Part shown: positions 13,888 to 15,765 of the stretch, one piece after another
Position numbering within the stretch: the stretch's first letter is position 1
Layout of the letters: each line of letters opens with the position of its first letter
From: JARRON01 sp037383845
Lineage (GTDB): Bacteria; Pseudomonadota; Gammaproteobacteria; Steroidobacterales; XN24
Direction of reading: 5' to 3'
Assembly (NCBI GenBank): GCA_037383845.1
Contig: JARRON010000063.1
Span: 1-15,765 of the forward strand
DNA: 15,765 bases
Translations under genes and position numbers: made by a program
The notes under the pieces: model-generated
The model's input: the letters and a program-made list of their open reading frames with translations, nothing else
Databases searched by the model: none
What the model was told of the DNA's origin: nothing

Positions 13888-14901
13888 TCATGAGACAGCC
13901 CGCGCCAAGGCGTCGCTGACCTCCTCCAGCGCCAGGCGGATCACGGCCGCATCCCGGGCCGGCCGGGCACAGCCCTCGGACAGTGTGCGGCGCCACCGGC
14001 GTGCCCCGGGACGGCCGGCAAAAAGGCCGAGAATGTGTCGGGTCATGGCCGACAGCCGCAGCCCCTCGGCGAGGCGGGCCTCCACATACGGGATGAAGCG
14101 GGCCACCACGTCTTCACGGTCGGGTAGCTCGGTGCCGAACAGCGCCCGGTCCGCCTCCGCGACGAAATAGGGATTGTGATAGGCCTCCCGGCCGATCATG
14201 ACGCCGTCAAGACGACGGCACTCCTCCTCCACGGTGTCAACATCGCGGATACCCCCGTTGAGCACGATGTGCAGCCCGGGAAACTCCTGCGCGAGACGAT
14301 GGACATGGCCGTATCGCAGGGGCGGGATCTCCCGGTTCTCTTTCGGCGACAACCCCGACAGGATGGCCTTGCGGGCATGGACGATGAACGTCCGGCAGCC
14401 GGACCCGGCGACCGTGTCCACGAACCCGGCCAGGAATCCGTAGTCGTCCTGGTCGTCGATGCCGATGCGGGTCTTCACGGTGACGGGGACGGACACGGCC
14501 TCCGACATGGCAGCCACGCAGTCGCGGACCAGCGCAGGCTCCGCCATGAGACAGGCGCCGAACCGGCCAGACCGGACCCGGTCGCTGGGGCAGCCCACGT
14601 TCAGATTGATCTCGTCGTAACCGAAGGCTTCCCCCACCCGGGCCGCCGCCGCCAGGAGCGCCGGATCCGAGCCACCCAGCTGCAGCGCCACCGGATGCTC
14701 ATCCGCGTGGTACCCCAGAAGCCGCTCCCGGTCGCCATGGGCGACAGCCTGGGCGGTCACCATCTCAGTGTAAAGACGGGCGTTGGGCGACAGCAGACGC
14801 AGGAAGAACCGAAAGTGCCGGTCGGTCCAGTCCATCATGGGCGCCACGCACAGGCGGTGCTCCGCCGGCCCGGCAGCGCCGTTTTCTTCCATCTCGTTCA
14901 T
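13888..14901 (-). CDS. dusA: tRNA-dihydrouridine(20/20a) synthase DusA
   Basis: FMN enzyme that reduces uridine to dihydrouridine in the D-loop of tRNAs. The 337 residues match the E. coli DusA length. The TIM barrel begins with CVAPMMDWTDRHFRFFLRLL (18-37), a DusA hallmark. Catalytic C104 lies in EINLNVGCPSDRV, followed by VTVKTRIGID, FIVHARKAILSGLSPKENR and the FMN-phosphate site (VLNGGIRD, GVMIGREAYHNPY). The DusA-type C-terminal segment MTRHILGLFAGRPGARRWRR is present. The start at 14901 (MNEMEENG) has GCGGGA close upstream; the ATG at 14892 is an alternative. It is apparently monocistronic, and its upstream region (14902-15134) shows no convincing promoter. Confidence 0.96.
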   Translation of the reverse strand: MNEMEENGAAGPAEHRLCVAPMMDWTDRHFRFFLRLLSPNARLYTEMVTAQAVAHGDRERLLGYHADEHPVALQLGGSDPALLAAAARVGEAFGYDEINLNVGCPSDRVRSGRFGACLMAEPALVRDCVAAMSEAVSVPVTVKTRIGIDDQDDYGFLAGFVDTVAGSGCRTFIVHARKAILSGLSPKENREIPPLRYGHVHRLAQEFPGLHIVLNGGIRDVDTVEEECRRLDGVMIGREAYHNPYFVAEADRALFGTELPDREDVVARFIPYVEARLAEGLRLSAMTRHILGLFAGRPGARRWRRTLSEGCARPARDAAVIRLALEEVSDALARAVS

Positions 14902-15134
14902 TCCCGCCGCAGTCCGGGACCCTTCGGCCCGCGCCGGCTTGCCCGCGTATCCATGCCGGAGACTCTACCAGCCACGAGCAAGATCTTCGCCCGGAGACTT
15001 CGGTAGACAGCCGACGCCGGCCGAAGCATCCGGCGGAGCCGTTTGCGCCGCAGCCGATCCTGGAGCATGCACGGAAACGGGTCACTCCGATCAGGCTCAC
15101 ACCCTGAGCCAGTGGCCGGGACCATACTTCTGCC

Positions 15135-15371
15135 ATGGACGAGATGACGGAGATCTACGAGGAACGGGCCGCCATCCTCGAACATGAGGCGGGATGGCCT
15201 CGCGCCATCGCCGAGAGCGAAGCGCGCCGGCTGGTCACCCACCTGCGGTGGCTGAGAGGAGAACGGCGGCCACAATGGATTGAGCCGCCGGCGCCTGAGC
15301 CCGGGGCGTGGGAGCCGGACGAGATCGGGGATTGTGTGGCCCGGACCGGGCCTGGACCCCGGGCTTTCTGA
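15135..15371 (+). CDS. Small hypothetical protein, 78 residues
   Basis: An acidic, helix-rich N-terminal half contains ERAAILEHEAGWPRAIAESEA. This resembles a short motif (ERAAIxEyxGGxxRAxAE) that I recall in small proteins near integrases and replication genes of proteobacterial mobile elements. The second half is Pro/Glu-rich (EPPAPEPGAWEPDEIGD). No strong ribosome site precedes the ATG. It lies 233 bases past the dusA start and is divergent from it, and its end overlaps in antisense the run-on tail of the PEP-CTERM-like gene. It may be a genuine small gene or a remnant; the function is unknown. Confidence 0.5.
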   Translation: MDEMTEIYEERAAILEHEAGWPRAIAESEARRLVTHLRWLRGERRPQWIEPPAPEPGAWEPDEIGDCVARTGPGPRAF

Positions 15372-15765
15372 TCAGCGCAAACACGATCAGTCCGGCTCCA
15401 GGCAGCGTGAGCGTCCCCGGTTCGGACACAGCGGTCGCGGTTGCAAAGCAACGCACACTGGTCTGGTACGTCAGGAACCGGCGAATGCTGTCCCGGTCCG
15501 GGTCCCAGGTCACGAACAGAATTGCTCCGGGCGCGACCGCCGGATTCGAATCGTCAGCGACGGCAAAGTACGGGCGCCGACCAGAATTCGGCAGCCCGGG
15601 CTTCGTCGCGACGGTCTCGGCGAAAAGGACAGCCATCGGCTCGTTTTCCCGCCAGGCCTGGTGCTGCCACAGCAACGGCGCGTCGGCATAGGACCTTTCG
15701 CCTGAGGTGGCGTCCCACATGCGGTCGCTGTCGCCGGAACCCTCGATGGTGATCAGCGCCGCAGA
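15235..15765 (-). CDS. PEP-CTERM-like surface protein, C-terminal part (5' end outside window)
   Basis: The frame is open to the right window edge, giving 176 visible residues. The sequence VSEPGTLTLPGAGLIVFALI followed by RK closely resembles the PEP-CTERM sorting signal (VPEPGTLxLLGxGLxGLxxxRRR): a Pro-Glu-Pro motif, one hydrophobic helix and a basic end, recognised by exosortase. Here the first proline is serine. The reading frame also continues about 46 residues beyond the basic end instead of stopping, with an Arg/Pro/Ala-rich tail antisense to the small ORF at 15135-15371. The visible body (for example PYFAVADDSNPAVAPGAILFVTWDPD) suggests a secreted beta-rich domain of unknown function. 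The methionine at 15720 is probably internal. Confidence 0.65.
   Translation of the reverse strand, partial: SAALITIEGSGDSDRMWDATSGERSYADAPLLWQHQAWRENEPMAVLFAETVATKPGLPNSGRRPYFAVADDSNPAVAPGAILFVTWDPDRDSIRRFLTYQTSVRCFATATAVSEPGTLTLPGAGLIVFALIRKPGVQARSGPHNPRSRPAPTPRAQAPAAQSIVAAVLLSATAGG

Noticed and set aside
14956..14999. Direct repeat CCGGAGACT (14956-14964 and 14991-14999) upstream of dusA
   Set aside because: Only nine bases, GC-rich, 35 bases apart and with no promoter beside it; too likely by chance to call a site.
1..15765. tRNA, rRNA, CRISPR array or insertion sequence
   Set aside because: No cloverleaf-like segment, regularly spaced repeat or transposase-like frame was found on reading both strands.

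Overview
This window looks like the chromosome of a high-GC gammaproteobacterium. Nearly all genes have close relatives in that class: phoB-phoR, phoU, dsbB, tsaB next to a YoaA-type helicase, mrcB with an LpoP-like partner, and dusA. A phasin suggests polyhydroxyalkanoate (PHA) granules, and a PEP-CTERM-like protein at the right edge suggests a sorting or exopolysaccharide lifestyle. I see no rRNA, tRNA, CRISPR array, insertion sequence or phage block. No gap exceeds about 240 bases.

Layout. From 1 to 9366 everything reads on the minus strand, in three groups. (i) Phosphate control and disulfide formation: phoB (2651-3349), phoR (1332-2654), phoU (478-1194) and the 5' part of dsbB (1-485, cut by the window edge). 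Overlapping stops and starts imply translational coupling. (ii) Cell wall and genome care: mrcB/PBP1b (8796-6570), an LpoP-like TPR lipoprotein (6115-6570), a YoaA/DinG iron-sulfur helicase (4181-6118) and tsaB (3510-4184), all overlapping by 1 to 4 bases. (iii) A small exported protein (8857-9366).

From 9380 a strong plus-strand promoter with a TGC-rich operator drives a phasin (9462-10052). It ends in a perfect rho-independent terminator. A convergent minus-strand gene (10106-10459) runs into that terminator and uses it as its last codons. Upstream of that gene is a class III cyclase-FHA fusion (10541-11443), whose putative promoter lies inside a perfect inverted repeat. Next come a methyltransferase (11548-12276, minus), an exported M28 metallopeptidase (12402-13856, plus), dusA (13888-14901, minus), a small plus-strand ORF of unknown function (15135-15371) and the C-terminal part of a PEP-CTERM-like protein (15235-15765, minus).

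Main anomalies. mrcB is broken between its glycosyltransferase and transpeptidase halves: about 85 bases appear to be missing and the reading frame changes. The methyltransferase lacks the middle of its Rossmann fold through an apparently in-frame loss of some 50 residues. Two internal deletions in about 4 kb raise the question of assembly error versus real gene decay. Most of the window is otherwise ordinary housekeeping DNA. The most interesting biology is the PHA-linked segment at 9380-11530: a PhaR-like operator, two convergent genes with histone-H1-like basic tails, a coding terminator and a neighbouring nucleotide cyclase. I do not see a clearly new defence or mobile system.
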